DNA of 64,000 bases from an uncultured Saprospiraceae bacterium (GCA_937959275.1 CALGLU010000052.1:81695-145694), one strand, 5' to 3'; positions 17,674 to 27,748 are shown, numbered from the stretch's first letter. The notes: generated from the sequence alone by a model not told the origin. Program-made: numbers and translations.

Positions 17674-18948
17674 ATGAAGCGGTCAATAATCTATCTATTC
17701 TTTTTGTCTTTTGTGCTAGCCTGCACCTCAAACAAGCCTGCAATAACAACGCCGCAGCCAGAATTAACGGAGATATCTCCTCTTATACAAGTCACTGACC
17801 GCCAACTCGATCACTCCTTTGATTTAGATAGATTGGCAAGATTTGATAGCTATTTAGAAAAAGAAATCCATGCGAATAAAATACCTGGAGCTGTTCTTTT
17901 AATCCATCAGCACGGTCAGGAAGTCTATTCTAAAAGCTTTGGATCTAAAACAACAGGTGCACAGCTCGGTATGCCAAAAGACGAACTTTTTTACATTCAA
18001 TCTATGACAAAACCTATCGTCAGTATTGCTTTTATGATGCTGTATGAAGAGGGTCATTTTCAATTAACAGATAAGGTGTCTCAGTATATTCCAGAATTCA
18101 AAGAGATGATGGTTGCCACAGAAACGACAGGCGAAGATTTTAAAACTGTCCCAGCAGAAAGTGAAATCACCATAAAGCAAGTGCTCAGCCACACTGCGGG
18201 TTTGTCGCATGGTTTGACTGGCACTGACTTAGACAATCACATTGCCAAAAATCTATATTTCTCCAATCAACAAACGATTGAAGACCGTGTAAAAACCTTA
18301 GCAAGTCTGCCCCTAATTGGCCAACCAGGCAAGCAATGGTATTATAGCGCTTCGCCAGATATACTTGCTCGGCTTATTGAAATTTTTACAGATCAAACAG
18401 CAGAAGAATTTTTACAAGAGCGATTATTTAATCCCCTTGGCATGACTGACACTGGATACAATATCAAAGCTGGACAAGAAGCCAGAAAAGCTAATCTTTA
18501 TACATCGACACCCGATGGAACATTGGTCTCTGCTCAAAGGCAAACACCTGCCCAAGGACATACTGTATTTGGTGGTACACACGGTCTCTTTTCAACAGCT
18601 AAAGATTATATGAAGTTTTGCGACATGCTTCTAAATGGAGGCTCGGCAAATGGCCATCAATTTATAGGCCGTAAAACATTAGACCTGATGACGCTCAATC
18701 ACCTCAGTGATATTCCGTACTCGGCTGGAGAAGGTTTTGGCTTAGGCTTTGGTATTGTTACAGATGTTGCAGGCACAGCACGCCTAGGCTCTGAAGGGAC
18801 CTACTATTGGGGAGGTGCATTCAACACCTATTTTTTTATAGACCCAGAGGAAGATATGGCTGCCATTTTAATGATGCAATTTCAGCCATACACCGATTTC
18901 TATTCTGGCAAACTCAGACAATTTGTCTATCAAGCAATGGTAAAATAA
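17674..18948 (+). CDS. serine hydrolase, class C beta-lactamase / EstB-like esterase
   Basis: 424-residue lipoprotein (signal ending VLACTS, Cys17). The beta-lactamase-related fold has nucleophile motif S110-M-T-K113, a Tyr motif in WYYSASPDILARLIE and, in place of the usual KTG/HTG box, a WGG triad in YYWGGAFNTYFF. The SxxK/YxA/WGG combination is that of family VIII esterases such as EstB rather than true beta-lactamases. It may deacetylate or deacylate carbohydrate or peptide esters in the periplasm. It is divergent from the lipoprotein RidA and precedes two sulfatase genes on the same strand. Confidence 0.88.
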   Translation: MKRSIIYLFFLSFVLACTSNKPAITTPQPELTEISPLIQVTDRQLDHSFDLDRLARFDSYLEKEIHANKIPGAVLLIHQHGQEVYSKSFGSKTTGAQLGMPKDELFYIQSMTKPIVSIAFMMLYEEGHFQLTDKVSQYIPEFKEMMVATETTGEDFKTVPAESEITIKQVLSHTAGLSHGLTGTDLDNHIAKNLYFSNQQTIEDRVKTLASLPLIGQPGKQWYYSASPDILARLIEIFTDQTAEEFLQERLFNPLGMTDTGYNIKAGQEARKANLYTSTPDGTLVSAQRQTPAQGHTVFGGTHGLFSTAKDYMKFCDMLLNGGSANGHQFIGRKTLDLMTLNHLSDIPYSAGEGFGLGFGIVTDVAGTARLGSEGTYYWGGAFNTYFFIDPEEDMAAILMMQFQPYTDFYSGKLRQFVYQAMVK

Positions 18949-19013
18949 TCCTATAAGTATTAAAGCAAGTCTAATTTCAATTCGTACCTTTTAAGAAATC
19001 AATCTAGGATACC

Positions 19014-20546
19014 TTGATAAAACATCTATTACCCATCGGATTCGGACTGCTAAGCTTGTGTTATTTTTCGTGTAGTCAGAGCTCTCCTGCTTCTGAGAGA
19101 CTGCCAAACATTGTCTACATATTAGCGGACGATCTAGGCTATGGTGATTTGAGTTGCCTAAATCCTAATTCCAAAATACAGACCGCTAACATAGATAAAT
19201 TAGCTACTGAAGGGATTCGATTTACGGATGCCCATAGTGGTTCCTCAGTTTGTACACCGACACGATATGGCGTTATGACTGGCAGGTATTCTTGGCGATC
19301 AGCCCTAAAGCAAGGTGTTACATGGACGAATGACAAACACATCATCCCATCAGATCGATTAACGGTTGCCTCCATGCTTCAATCATTAAATTATTCGACT
19401 GCCTGTGTTGGCAAGTGGCATTTGGGATTGGATTGGCAAGTTGATGCTGATGGGAATATGCTTTGGGATCTACCGATATCAAATGGACCTAATTCAAATG
19501 GCTTTGATTATTTTTATGGGATAAAGGCATCTCTTGATATACCACCTTATTTTTATATCGAAAATAATCAAATCACAGCCAAGACGATTGACTCCATCGA
19601 ATATTCGCCACCACCCACTAAATTTTGGAGAGCGGGCCCAATCGGCGATGACTTTGTGATGGAGGAAGTGCTCCCGACTCTAATGCAGAAATCTGTTGGA
19701 TTTATAAAAGAACAGAAAGATAATGAGGATCCATTCTTTTTATATTTTCCGCTGCCAGCACCTCATACACCGATTATTCCCACATCCGAATTTCTTGGTA
19801 GATCAGGTACGAATGTTTATGGTGATTTTGTCTTTATGGTGGATCATGTTGTCGGTGAAGTGATGCGAGCTCTAGAGGAGACAGGACAAGCAGACAATAC
19901 ACTAATTATTTTCACAAATGATAATGGCTGTTCGCCAAATGCGGGCTTTGAAGAGCTAGCTGCTTTAGGGCACCATCCTAGCTATGAATATAGAGGTCAC
20001 AAAGCAGATATTTATGAGGGTGGAAATCGGGTGCCTTTTATTGCGCGTTGGCCAGCAAAGATCAAAGCGGGTAGAATATCCAATGAAGTCATTTGCTTAA
20101 CAGATTTCATGGCAACTGCTGCAGATATGGTAAATTATGATTTGCCAGATGAAGCTGCAGAAGATAGCTATAGCCTACTGCCTATTTTATTAGACGAGGC
20201 GCATGATCAGCCGTTGAGGGAAGCAACAATTCATCATTCAGTGAATGGTTCTTTTGCTATACGCAAGGATGAGTGGAAGCTCATATTCTGTCCAGGATCA
20301 GGAGGATGGAGTTTCCCACAACCAGATACTGCATTTGTCATGGATTTACCTCGAGTCCAGCTTTACAATCTTTCTGAAGATATTGGAGAACAAACCAATC
20401 TGGAGGCCACGCATAAAACGAAGGTCGATGAATTGACTGCGTTGGCGGAAGACTATATTAAAAGAGGTAGAAGTACACCAGGAATTGATCAAACGAATGA
20501 AGGGGAAACTCATTTGTTTTACCAACAAATCAAGAGATTAAAATAG
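19014..20546 (+). CDS. family S1 sulfatase (arylsulfatase type)
   Basis: 510-residue exported sulfatase. The start is a TTG at 19014, chosen because the product begins with a hydrophobic lipoprotein signal MIKHLLPIGFGLLSLCYFSC (Cys20); no ATG gives this. The active-site motif is C80-T-P-T-R, the Cys being converted to formylglycine by an anaerobic-type maturase that is not in this window. Metal-ligand motifs are YILADDLGYGD and FTNDNGCSPN, plus GKWHLG. It should remove sulfate esters from polysaccharide or glycan fragments. The sequence TACCTTTT 24-31 bases upstream is near the -7 consensus. A second sulfatase follows 76 bases later. Confidence 0.93.
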   Translation: MIKHLLPIGFGLLSLCYFSCSQSSPASERLPNIVYILADDLGYGDLSCLNPNSKIQTANIDKLATEGIRFTDAHSGSSVCTPTRYGVMTGRYSWRSALKQGVTWTNDKHIIPSDRLTVASMLQSLNYSTACVGKWHLGLDWQVDADGNMLWDLPISNGPNSNGFDYFYGIKASLDIPPYFYIENNQITAKTIDSIEYSPPPTKFWRAGPIGDDFVMEEVLPTLMQKSVGFIKEQKDNEDPFFLYFPLPAPHTPIIPTSEFLGRSGTNVYGDFVFMVDHVVGEVMRALEETGQADNTLIIFTNDNGCSPNAGFEELAALGHHPSYEYRGHKADIYEGGNRVPFIARWPAKIKAGRISNEVICLTDFMATAADMVNYDLPDEAAEDSYSLLPILLDEAHDQPLREATIHHSVNGSFAIRKDEWKLIFCPGSGGWSFPQPDTAFVMDLPRVQLYNLSEDIGEQTNLEATHKTKVDELTALAEDYIKRGRSTPGIDQTNEGETHLFYQQIKRLK

Positions 20547-20622
20547 ATTTTAAGACAAATTGCATAATTAAAAGATGAAGTTCTTTATCTTAATTCAATA
20601 ACGTAAAATATAAGTACAGACT

Positions 20623-22308
20623 ATGAAAAGATGTTGTGCAATCATACTGGTGACTCTGGTATATGTATTGAATGCTTGTTCTCCCAAAACAACAGTTCCT
20701 GAAGCTAATGCTCAAATTGTTTCAAACGGTACGCAAGCTCAAACAACGGATAACTCATCCAAGAAAAAGAAGAGGCCTAACATCGTATTCATTATGTCTG
20801 ATGATCATGCTTACCAAGCCATCAGTGCCTATACGGATCATTTGATTCAAACACCTAATATCGATAGGCTGGCGAATGAGGGTATGTTGTTTACAAATGC
20901 TTGTGTGACAAATTCAATCTGTGCGCCATCGAGAGCAGTCATTTTATCAGGCAAGCACAGCCACCTAAATGGGAAAATAGATAACATCTTTCCCTTCGAC
21001 ACAACACAGATTACATTTCCACAACTGCTACAGGAGAGCGGCTATCAAACAGCCATGTTTGGGAAACTCCATTTTGGTAATAACCCAAAAGGCTTTGATC
21101 AGTTTAAAATTTTACCTGGACAAGGCTGGTATTACAATCCAGATTTCATAACTAAAGATGAAGGTCGAGTCAACATAGAAGGTTATACTAGTGACATTAT
21201 AACGGATATGACGCTCGATTGGCTAAAGGAAGAACGAACTGAAGAGGATCCTTTTTTACTCATGTATTTACATAAAGCTCCTCATCGAGAGTGGTTACCA
21301 GCTAAGCGACATTATACAGAATATATCAATAAAACATTTCCTGAGCCATCCACTTTGTTTGATAATTATGAAGGAAGAGGGCGTGCAGCAAAGGAAGCAG
21401 AGATGAATTTGTTGACGCACATGAATTGGGCTGGAGATTCTAAGATACCCCCTGAAGTGATGGATGAACTTGGTATTCCACAAACCTCTAACTGGGATCA
21501 TGCTGCGTATCAACGTACAATAGGGCGATTGACCGAAGGGCAAAAAGCGGATTGGGATAAGATCTATAATCCGATGATAGAGGAATTTAAAAAGAACTAT
21601 TCATCAATGAGTCAAATGGAATTAATGAAATGGCGATATCAGCGATATATGCAGGATTATCTTGGTTCGATTGCTGCAGTCGATGAGGGTGTTGGTGAGG
21701 TGCTGGATTATCTTGATGAGTCCGGCCTTAGTGAAAATACGATTGTTGTCTATACTTCGGATCAAGGATTTTACTTGGGCGAGCATGGCTGGTTTGACAA
21801 GCGATTTATTTATAATGAATCTTTCAAAACGCCTTTACTTGTCAGATGGCCAACTGTCATTAAGCCTGGCACGGTGAACACACAGATGGTTCAGAATTTA
21901 GATTTTGCAACGACATTTTTAGATGCGGCTGGTCTCACTGCTCCACCCGATATGCAAGGTGAAACACTTCTTCCATTATTTAATGGAGAAACAGAAGGCT
22001 TTAGGGATGCCGTGTATTATCATTATTACGAATATCCATCTGTACATATGGTCAAAAGGCATTACGCGATTGTTACCGAAGAGTATAAGCTCGCACATTT
22101 CTACTACGATGTAGATGAATGGGAACTTTATGATCGAAAAGCAGATATTCATGAAATGCAAAATGTTTATCACAAACCTGAATATGCTGAAACTGTCATC
22201 AAGTTAAAAGCTCAATTAACAGATTTACGCATAAAATACAAGGACTCTCCTGAATTGGATCAAATGTATATTGAAAAATATAAGGAATTAAAGCGTTGGG
22301 ATAAATAA
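20623..22308 (+). CDS. family S1 sulfatase (iduronate-2-sulfatase/heparan type)
   Basis: 561-residue exported sulfatase with lipoprotein signal (LNACS, Cys19) and a Ser/Thr/Gln-rich linker before the domain. The active-site motif is C100-A-P-S-R, with VFIMSDDHAYQAI, GKLHFG (replacing the more common GKWHLG) and VVYTSDQGFYLGEHGWFDKR. The last is typical of the choline- or iduronate-sulfatase-like branch. A 'HYAIVTEEYKLAHFYYDVDEWELYD' segment near the end is the usual family tail. It probably acts with the upstream sulfatase on the same substrate class. No SusC/SusD genes accompany the pair. Confidence 0.93.
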   Translation: MKRCCAIILVTLVYVLNACSPKTTVPEANAQIVSNGTQAQTTDNSSKKKKRPNIVFIMSDDHAYQAISAYTDHLIQTPNIDRLANEGMLFTNACVTNSICAPSRAVILSGKHSHLNGKIDNIFPFDTTQITFPQLLQESGYQTAMFGKLHFGNNPKGFDQFKILPGQGWYYNPDFITKDEGRVNIEGYTSDIITDMTLDWLKEERTEEDPFLLMYLHKAPHREWLPAKRHYTEYINKTFPEPSTLFDNYEGRGRAAKEAEMNLLTHMNWAGDSKIPPEVMDELGIPQTSNWDHAAYQRTIGRLTEGQKADWDKIYNPMIEEFKKNYSSMSQMELMKWRYQRYMQDYLGSIAAVDEGVGEVLDYLDESGLSENTIVVYTSDQGFYLGEHGWFDKRFIYNESFKTPLLVRWPTVIKPGTVNTQMVQNLDFATTFLDAAGLTAPPDMQGETLLPLFNGETEGFRDAVYYHYYEYPSVHMVKRHYAIVTEEYKLAHFYYDVDEWELYDRKADIHEMQNVYHKPEYAETVIKLKAQLTDLRIKYKDSPELDQMYIEKYKELKRWDK

Positions 22309-22406
22309 AAATTAGTTTTATATTTGGACAACACCTAATCTGCGGACGAATCGAAACACTCAACTTTCCTTTTCGTTGATTTCAATTATTTTACTATTTA
22401 TGTAAT

Positions 22407-24545
22407 ATGAAAATGTTTGTGCGCATTGCACTTTTATTCTTGTGTAGCTGGTTGGCACAGCTAGTCTCCGCCACACCTATAGATAATATTGAAATAACAA
22501 TAGATAGTATTAAATTGCTGCACATTCGTGCTATAAAGGAAAAGGATACGGACACGAACAAAGCAATCATTACCATACGTCAAGCTATAGATTTGGCAAA
22601 TTCTATTCAACATGATTCCTTGATTCAAAGAACAAAGAATACATACAGTTTGTATCTGATGATGCAAACGCAGTACGATAAATCAAAAGAAATTATATTA
22701 GATATTTTGCCTTATTATGAAGAGCAAGGTAGAAATTTTCATTTAGGCGTTCTATACAATAGACTTGGTTACATTGACTCAAAACTGAATAACTATACCC
22801 AAGCCTATACGTATTTAACAAAAGCATTGAGTGTTCTGCCAGAAGGTAAATTTAGGCAACAAGGCATATCTCACGCATACTTATGTGATGTACTCGTCAA
22901 TTCAGGAAATTATCAAGAAGCATTAAAGCATATTGAAATCTCATTAGAGCTTCTCCGAAAATCAAAAAATGAACAATACCTAACAATGGCAATGACCGAG
23001 CTAGGAAAGTTGCATTTCAAAATAAAAGACTACGAACAAGCACAAACAGTCTTCAAACAATCGCTAGAGAACAAAATTATCAATGATCAATTCAAAATCC
23101 TGCCAACGCTACATCTGGGAATTATAGAGTATGAACTACACCATGCAGAAAAGGCATCGATCTATCTTCTAGATGCTAAAGACTTAATGCTAAAAACTGG
23201 AAACATATATGAGTTGTCCACAGTATATCTATACCTTAGTCAAATTGAAAACGATCAAGGCAATTATCAAAAAGCTCTTCAGTTAGCAGAAACCTCTCTT
23301 CAAATTGCGGAAGAGCATCAATTGAGTAGACAAGAGCAGCTGTCTAAACTATTATTAGCTGCCTTAAGTCAAGAAAACAGCGATTATTACAAAGCGATTA
23401 ACTATTGCTCTGAAGTGCTAGATTACACAAGAACCAATCAAGATTTTGAATTGCAATCAAAAGCATTTGATAGACTGGCTGAGGCACATGCTAAACTTGG
23501 TAACTATAAACAGTCATACCAGTATAAATCTGAGCATCAAAAAACGAATGAACTTTCCCATAATTCAAAAAACATCATTGATGTTACCGGAAAAACGACA
23601 AAGTACAGGCTAGGAAAGGAGCATGAAGTACAAGAAAAAGCTAAAGAGTCTGAATTAAAAATGAGCAAATTTATTCGAAACGTTGTCATAGGCTTTAGCT
23701 TGTTGTTGAGCATATTTACATTCCTTCTTTCGAAAGTCAATAAAAAGAAAAAACTAGCTATTCAACAATTAGAGATCAACAACCTACTGTTACAAAAAAC
23801 CGAAACTGAATTAGATCAAGCCAATCAACAGCTAACTGAAAAGAATAAAAAATTAGAGTCATATATCGACGTTAATTTACAACTTGAAAATTTTGCACAT
23901 ATTGCTTCACACGATTTAAAAGCCCCCTTAAGAGAACAAGCTAGTTTTATTCAGCTATTAGAAAAAAATACGCTTTTAACGATTACTGAAAAAGACAGAG
24001 ACTACTTAAGTTATATCAGCCGTTGCAACTCAGACATGCAGACTCTTATCGAAGACATGATTGAATATTCTCTCATTAAATCAGACGACTATATCCTTGA
24101 GACGATTAATCCTGAATTGATAGTGAAGAAAGCAGAATACCTTAACAGAGATCTCATACATAAGGAAGGCGCTAAAATCATAATACATAACATGCCAGGA
24201 CTAATTGAGGCAGACTCAAAAAAGATTACGGTTGTATTCCGCAATCTAATCCACAATAGCTTAACGTATACTCAAAAAGGGATCGAACCAATCATCGAAA
24301 TAGGCTGTAACAAACAGGCTGATTCATATATATTTTATGTTAAAGATAATGGACAAGGCATTCACCCTAATTATAGAGACGATATATTCGATGTTTTCAA
24401 ACGATTCCCTAATGAACCAAATGCGAGGGGCAATGGACTTGGCTTAGCTATGGTAAAGCATGTAATTGAAAAACACCAAGGCCAAATCTGGCTCGAATCT
24501 GAAACAAAGAAAGGCAGCACTTTTTACTTTTCAATAGCAGCCTAG
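22407..24545 (+). CDS. TPR-containing membrane sensor histidine kinase
   Basis: 712 residues. A signal peptide (about 1-22) leads into about ten tetratricopeptide-like repeats (about residues 30-400) on the periplasmic side. One transmembrane helix follows (VVIGFSLLLSIFTFLLS, about 430-447), then a coiled coil. The kinase core has H-box HIASHDLKAPLRE with His502, N-box FRNLIHNSLTYT, G1 DNGQGIHP and G2 GNGLGLAMVKHV. It has no receiver domain and no adjacent response regulator. Its TAG stop is formed by the first three bases of a MITE-like element at 24543, so the C-terminus may have been altered by that insertion. Confidence 0.92.
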   Translation: MKMFVRIALLFLCSWLAQLVSATPIDNIEITIDSIKLLHIRAIKEKDTDTNKAIITIRQAIDLANSIQHDSLIQRTKNTYSLYLMMQTQYDKSKEIILDILPYYEEQGRNFHLGVLYNRLGYIDSKLNNYTQAYTYLTKALSVLPEGKFRQQGISHAYLCDVLVNSGNYQEALKHIEISLELLRKSKNEQYLTMAMTELGKLHFKIKDYEQAQTVFKQSLENKIINDQFKILPTLHLGIIEYELHHAEKASIYLLDAKDLMLKTGNIYELSTVYLYLSQIENDQGNYQKALQLAETSLQIAEEHQLSRQEQLSKLLLAALSQENSDYYKAINYCSEVLDYTRTNQDFELQSKAFDRLAEAHAKLGNYKQSYQYKSEHQKTNELSHNSKNIIDVTGKTTKYRLGKEHEVQEKAKESELKMSKFIRNVVIGFSLLLSIFTFLLSKVNKKKKLAIQQLEINNLLLQKTETELDQANQQLTEKNKKLESYIDVNLQLENFAHIASHDLKAPLREQASFIQLLEKNTLLTITEKDRDYLSYISRCNSDMQTLIEDMIEYSLIKSDDYILETINPELIVKKAEYLNRDLIHKEGAKIIIHNMPGLIEADSKKITVVFRNLIHNSLTYTQKGIEPIIEIGCNKQADSYIFYVKDNGQGIHPNYRDDIFDVFKRFPNEPNARGNGLGLAMVKHVIEKHQGQIWLESETKKGSTFYFSIAA

Positions 24546-24875
24546 TGCCTCAAGAACTAAATATCTAGCCATATTAAATTTTTCTTTTCCGCCTTCTCTA
24601 CGTTACAGAACCGACCTTGATAGCTTTGGCTATCAAAGCGAAACTGTGCCTTGAGTAGACGAAAAATAACTACTTTCATACAGCCATTTATTTAGTGCTT
24701 GAGGCACTAGTGCCTCCAGAACTAAATATACAGCCATTTTAAATTGTTCTTTCCCGCCTTCTCTGCGTTACAAAACCGGCCTTGATACCATTGGGCTATC
24801 AAAGCGAAACTGTGCCTTGAGTAGACGAAAAATAACTGCTTTCATACAGTCATTTATTTAGTACTTGAGACACTA
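24543..24875. mobile_element. two tandem MITE-like elements with terminal inverted repeats and TA flanks
   Basis: Two ~167-bp copies lie head to tail at 24543-24709 and 24708-24875, sharing a TA dinucleotide. Each begins TAGTGCCTC and ends GAGGCACTA or a close variant. The ends form terminal inverted repeats of about 25-30 bp (left TAGTGCCTCAAGAACTAAAT, right complement TAGTGCCTCAAGCACTAAAT). A central small hairpin (TTGATAGC...GGCTATCAA) is conserved. TA flanks are typical of Tc1/mariner-IS630-type targets, so these look like non-autonomous derivatives of such a transposon (inference). No transposase is encoded. The copies fill the gap between the histidine kinase and the sulfatase gene. Confidence 0.75.
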
Positions 24876-24891
24876 ATATGTATAACTAATA

Positions 24892-26343
24892 TTATTCAAT
24901 ACTTTCTACAACTCCGGGTTCTCGGTTTTCAAGGCCCTCTCTATCTGTAGCAGCATCACCTAATCTCACTCGAAAACTCTCAGCAATGGCTTCTAGTTTT
25001 TCAACCTGCTCGGGATGATCCTCATAGACATTCTGGGTTTCTTTCATATCTGTATCCAGATGATATAATTCTGGATCTATAATCGTGGTATGTTCATATG
25101 GTATAGGTACACCATCGTCTGTCCCAATATTGTCATTTAGTGTCCTATATTTATGCGGAAGTATTAATTTCCAGCCATTACTGTACACAGCCTGCAAATG
25201 ATTCCTATTATAATAAAAAGCGTATGTATCGTCTGGGTTGTCGTTTATCTCACCAGATATTAAAGGCCACATATTGTGACCATCAATTATCTTAGCTGGC
25301 TGATCCGCTTGGATAAGATCTGCAATAGTCGGCAATAAATCAATCGTCATAAATGCTGCATCTGACTCTCTACCCTTTTTAATTTTTCCGGGCATATGCA
25401 TTACACATGGTACTCGTGTTCCGCCTTCCCAATTCGTACCCTTCCCTTCCCTTAATGGCTCAGCAGAGCCAGAATGACCACCATAAGACAGCCATGGTCC
25501 ATTATCAGAGGTGAAAATAAACAGCGTATTTTCTACGAGATCATGTCGCTCTAAGGCCTTCACTAACTCTCCGACCGACCAATCAATTTCAGAAATCACA
25601 TCACCATACAAACCTCTTTCTGAGCTACCTTTAAATTGGTCTGATACAAATAAAGGCACATGGGGCTGCGGGTGTGGCACATATAAAAAGAATGGATTAT
25701 TCGCATTCTTTTCAATGAAGGCAACAGCTCGCTTAGTCAGATCGACTGTTAATTCAGATTGGTCTTCGAGGTTTTCCACGACTTCATACCCATCCATTAA
25801 AGGCAAATCAGGAAAGTCGAATATAGAATCTTGCCAAGGGTGGAGGGGCCACATATCATTAGAATACGGAATACCGAAATATTCGTCAAAGCCATGCCTC
25901 AATGGATTAAATTCGTCTAGATGACCTAAATGCCATTTACCAAAAATGCCTGTGCTATAACCTTTGGATTTACAGACTTCTGCAAGGGTTGTTTCTTCAT
26001 CTGCAATACCAACCGTCGCCGTCGGCATTAAGGCACCATGCAGACCCAATCGATTGGGATAACAACCAGTAAGTAGCGACGCTCTGGATGCGGAGCACAC
26101 TGGCTGAGCGGTATGAAAATTTGTGAATTTTGTGCCATTAGCAGCCAGCTTATCTATATGCGGAGTCTTTATGTCTGGCGAACCAAAACAACCAAGATCT
26201 TGATAGCCCTGATCGTCAGTAAAAACGATGACAATATTCGGAAGTCGATTTGAGTGGTCAATTCGTTCAGTTGTCTTGTCAACACAAGAGTAGCAAAGAA
26301 AAGCTAAGCTAGGCAAAAAGAAGAGTAACTTGAGATAATTCAT
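24892..26343 (-). CDS. family S1 sulfatase
   Basis: 483-residue exported sulfatase from the ATG at 26343, giving lipoprotein signal MNYLKLLFFLPSLAFLCYSC (Cys20). An ATG 12 codons upstream (26379) would overlap the end of the barrel gene and spoil the signal. The active site is C83-S-A-S-R. Other motifs are IVFTDDQGYQDLG, GKWHLGH, and FTSDNGPWLSYGGHSG with the substrate-pocket loop typical of arylsulfatase A-like enzymes. The upstream barrel gene ends 10 bases before, so both are likely on one minus-strand transcript. Confidence 0.92.
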   Translation of the reverse strand: MNYLKLLFFLPSLAFLCYSCVDKTTERIDHSNRLPNIVIVFTDDQGYQDLGCFGSPDIKTPHIDKLAANGTKFTNFHTAQPVCSASRASLLTGCYPNRLGLHGALMPTATVGIADEETTLAEVCKSKGYSTGIFGKWHLGHLDEFNPLRHGFDEYFGIPYSNDMWPLHPWQDSIFDFPDLPLMDGYEVVENLEDQSELTVDLTKRAVAFIEKNANNPFFLYVPHPQPHVPLFVSDQFKGSSERGLYGDVISEIDWSVGELVKALERHDLVENTLFIFTSDNGPWLSYGGHSGSAEPLREGKGTNWEGGTRVPCVMHMPGKIKKGRESDAAFMTIDLLPTIADLIQADQPAKIIDGHNMWPLISGEINDNPDDTYAFYYNRNHLQAVYSNGWKLILPHKYRTLNDNIGTDDGVPIPYEHTTIIDPELYHLDTDMKETQNVYEDHPEQVEKLEAIAESFRVRLGDAATDREGLENREPGVVESIE

Positions 26344-26353
26344 CCTTACCAAA

Positions 26354-27748
26354 CTACGGCTTTGATGTAAATCTTTCAAACAATAAGGAGTAATTAAAAA
26401 AGACTGTCAAAGAATTATAAGTTGAGGTCGATGTTGCTAATTCGAAGTCAGAGATTTGAAATGATTCAAAAACAGTCTGAAATGGATTAAAGACTTCTTC
26501 GTCACTTCTTGAATAAGCGTAACCGAGTCCGGCTGAAAACTTAAAGCTCCCAATACTAAATAACCCGCCTGCAGTTATATGAAAAATATTCCATGAGAAA
26601 TTAAATAAATCTCTGTCGCCCGCCTCTGGCAGTTCATACCTCACATTAGAATTAAAATCAGTCCTCAAACCACATAATAAAGTAAATGTTTCTGACATTT
26701 TATTCTCATACCCTAGCGCAACATTAGTCACTACAGTCGATGCGTCCAATAATCTAAATTTGATTTCAGAATCTGGATTCGACAATAAGGGATATGGGGC
26801 AATTTTATTAAATCGTTCAACACTGAAATACAATTTGTCTTGCTTGTAAAATGTGTAAAAGCCGCCAATCCCAAAAGACCAAGGTTTTTTAAAATCAGAA
26901 GAAAGATCATCTTTGGTTTCTTCAAAGACATCGACAAACACACCATCTAAAAACTGAGGCTCAATTAATTGATAGGAGCCACCATCAAGTATCGAAATGT
27001 AAGAAGGCGTCGTCACTGTTAGCCCTATGGAGTAATTTTTGCGATGCCACAACATACCCAACTTAGTATTAATGGATGGATGCCTAGTCCTAAACTCATT
27101 GAAGGAATTATATTGGAGTTGGTTATTGAGGCTAGGCGAATAATTTGTAGCACGGCCATTGATGAATGTTGATTGTGTCTGACTTCTTATGGTGAGACCC
27201 TGCGTAATGCCAATTTGAAATTTATCAGTGATCTCGTATGACAGGCCAAATCCAATCCAATCCTCGTCTATTTTGTTTCTATAATTTGTGGTGCCTGTAA
27301 AATCCTGTGAAGGCGTATAAGCTATATCAAACTGAGAAGCAAAATTTAGATCAAAACTCCGTCTAGAAAATAAACCTAAGGAAGACTTCAGCTTTGTATT
27401 TTTCAAAAAAGGAAAGTCTAAAACAGCCATATTGGGGAGCAGGTCAAAATCAGTAATTCTTAAATCATTAAGTTGATTCGAGTTTGTATTAATGATTGAA
27501 TAACTAGGAGAAAACAAACTCAAGGACAATCCTCCTCCTACTGTATCGGTTCCAATGGCTGCAGGATTGTAAAAAATAGCACTATTATCCTCCACTCCAC
27601 CGATAACCGCTCCATTCAGTAATTGGGCTTTCGTCCCATAATTCAAATTCCAATAGTTGCCTCCGAGTTGACCATAGCTCATATTTAGTACAACGAATAC
27701 GAGCATTCCTGTTAATAACGAGACTATTGCTGTGGATCTATCTATCAT
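26354..27748 (-). CDS. outer-membrane beta-barrel protein (OmpP1/FadL-like)
   Basis: 464 residues with a signal peptide (MIDRSTAIVSLLTGMLVFVVLNMSYGQ). The mature N-terminus NYGTKAQLLNGAVIGGVEDNSAIFYNPAAIG matches the FadL/OmpP1 hatch-domain start, where 'D-SA-FYNPA' is the hallmark. Many alternating amphipathic strands follow, such as 'WIGFGLSYEITDKFQIGI' and 'FSAGLGYAYSRSD'. FadL-type barrels import hydrophobic compounds; the substrate here is unknown. The gene precedes a sulfatase with a 10-base gap, suggesting linked expression. The 3' end reads into a Phe-rich strand, as expected for an outer-membrane protein. Confidence 0.8.
   Translation of the reverse strand: MIDRSTAIVSLLTGMLVFVVLNMSYGQLGGNYWNLNYGTKAQLLNGAVIGGVEDNSAIFYNPAAIGTDTVGGGLSLSLFSPSYSIINTNSNQLNDLRITDFDLLPNMAVLDFPFLKNTKLKSSLGLFSRRSFDLNFASQFDIAYTPSQDFTGTTNYRNKIDEDWIGFGLSYEITDKFQIGITQGLTIRSQTQSTFINGRATNYSPSLNNQLQYNSFNEFRTRHPSINTKLGMLWHRKNYSIGLTVTTPSYISILDGGSYQLIEPQFLDGVFVDVFEETKDDLSSDFKKPWSFGIGGFYTFYKQDKLYFSVERFNKIAPYPLLSNPDSEIKFRLLDASTVVTNVALGYENKMSETFTLLCGLRTDFNSNVRYELPEAGDRDLFNFSWNIFHITAGGLFSIGSFKFSAGLGYAYSRSDEEVFNPFQTVFESFQISDFELATSTSTYNSLTVFFNYSLLFERFTSKP

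Noticed and set aside
17674..18948. Calling the SMTK serine hydrolase a true beta-lactamase
   Set aside because: The KTG box is replaced by WGG, which points to an EstB-like esterase.
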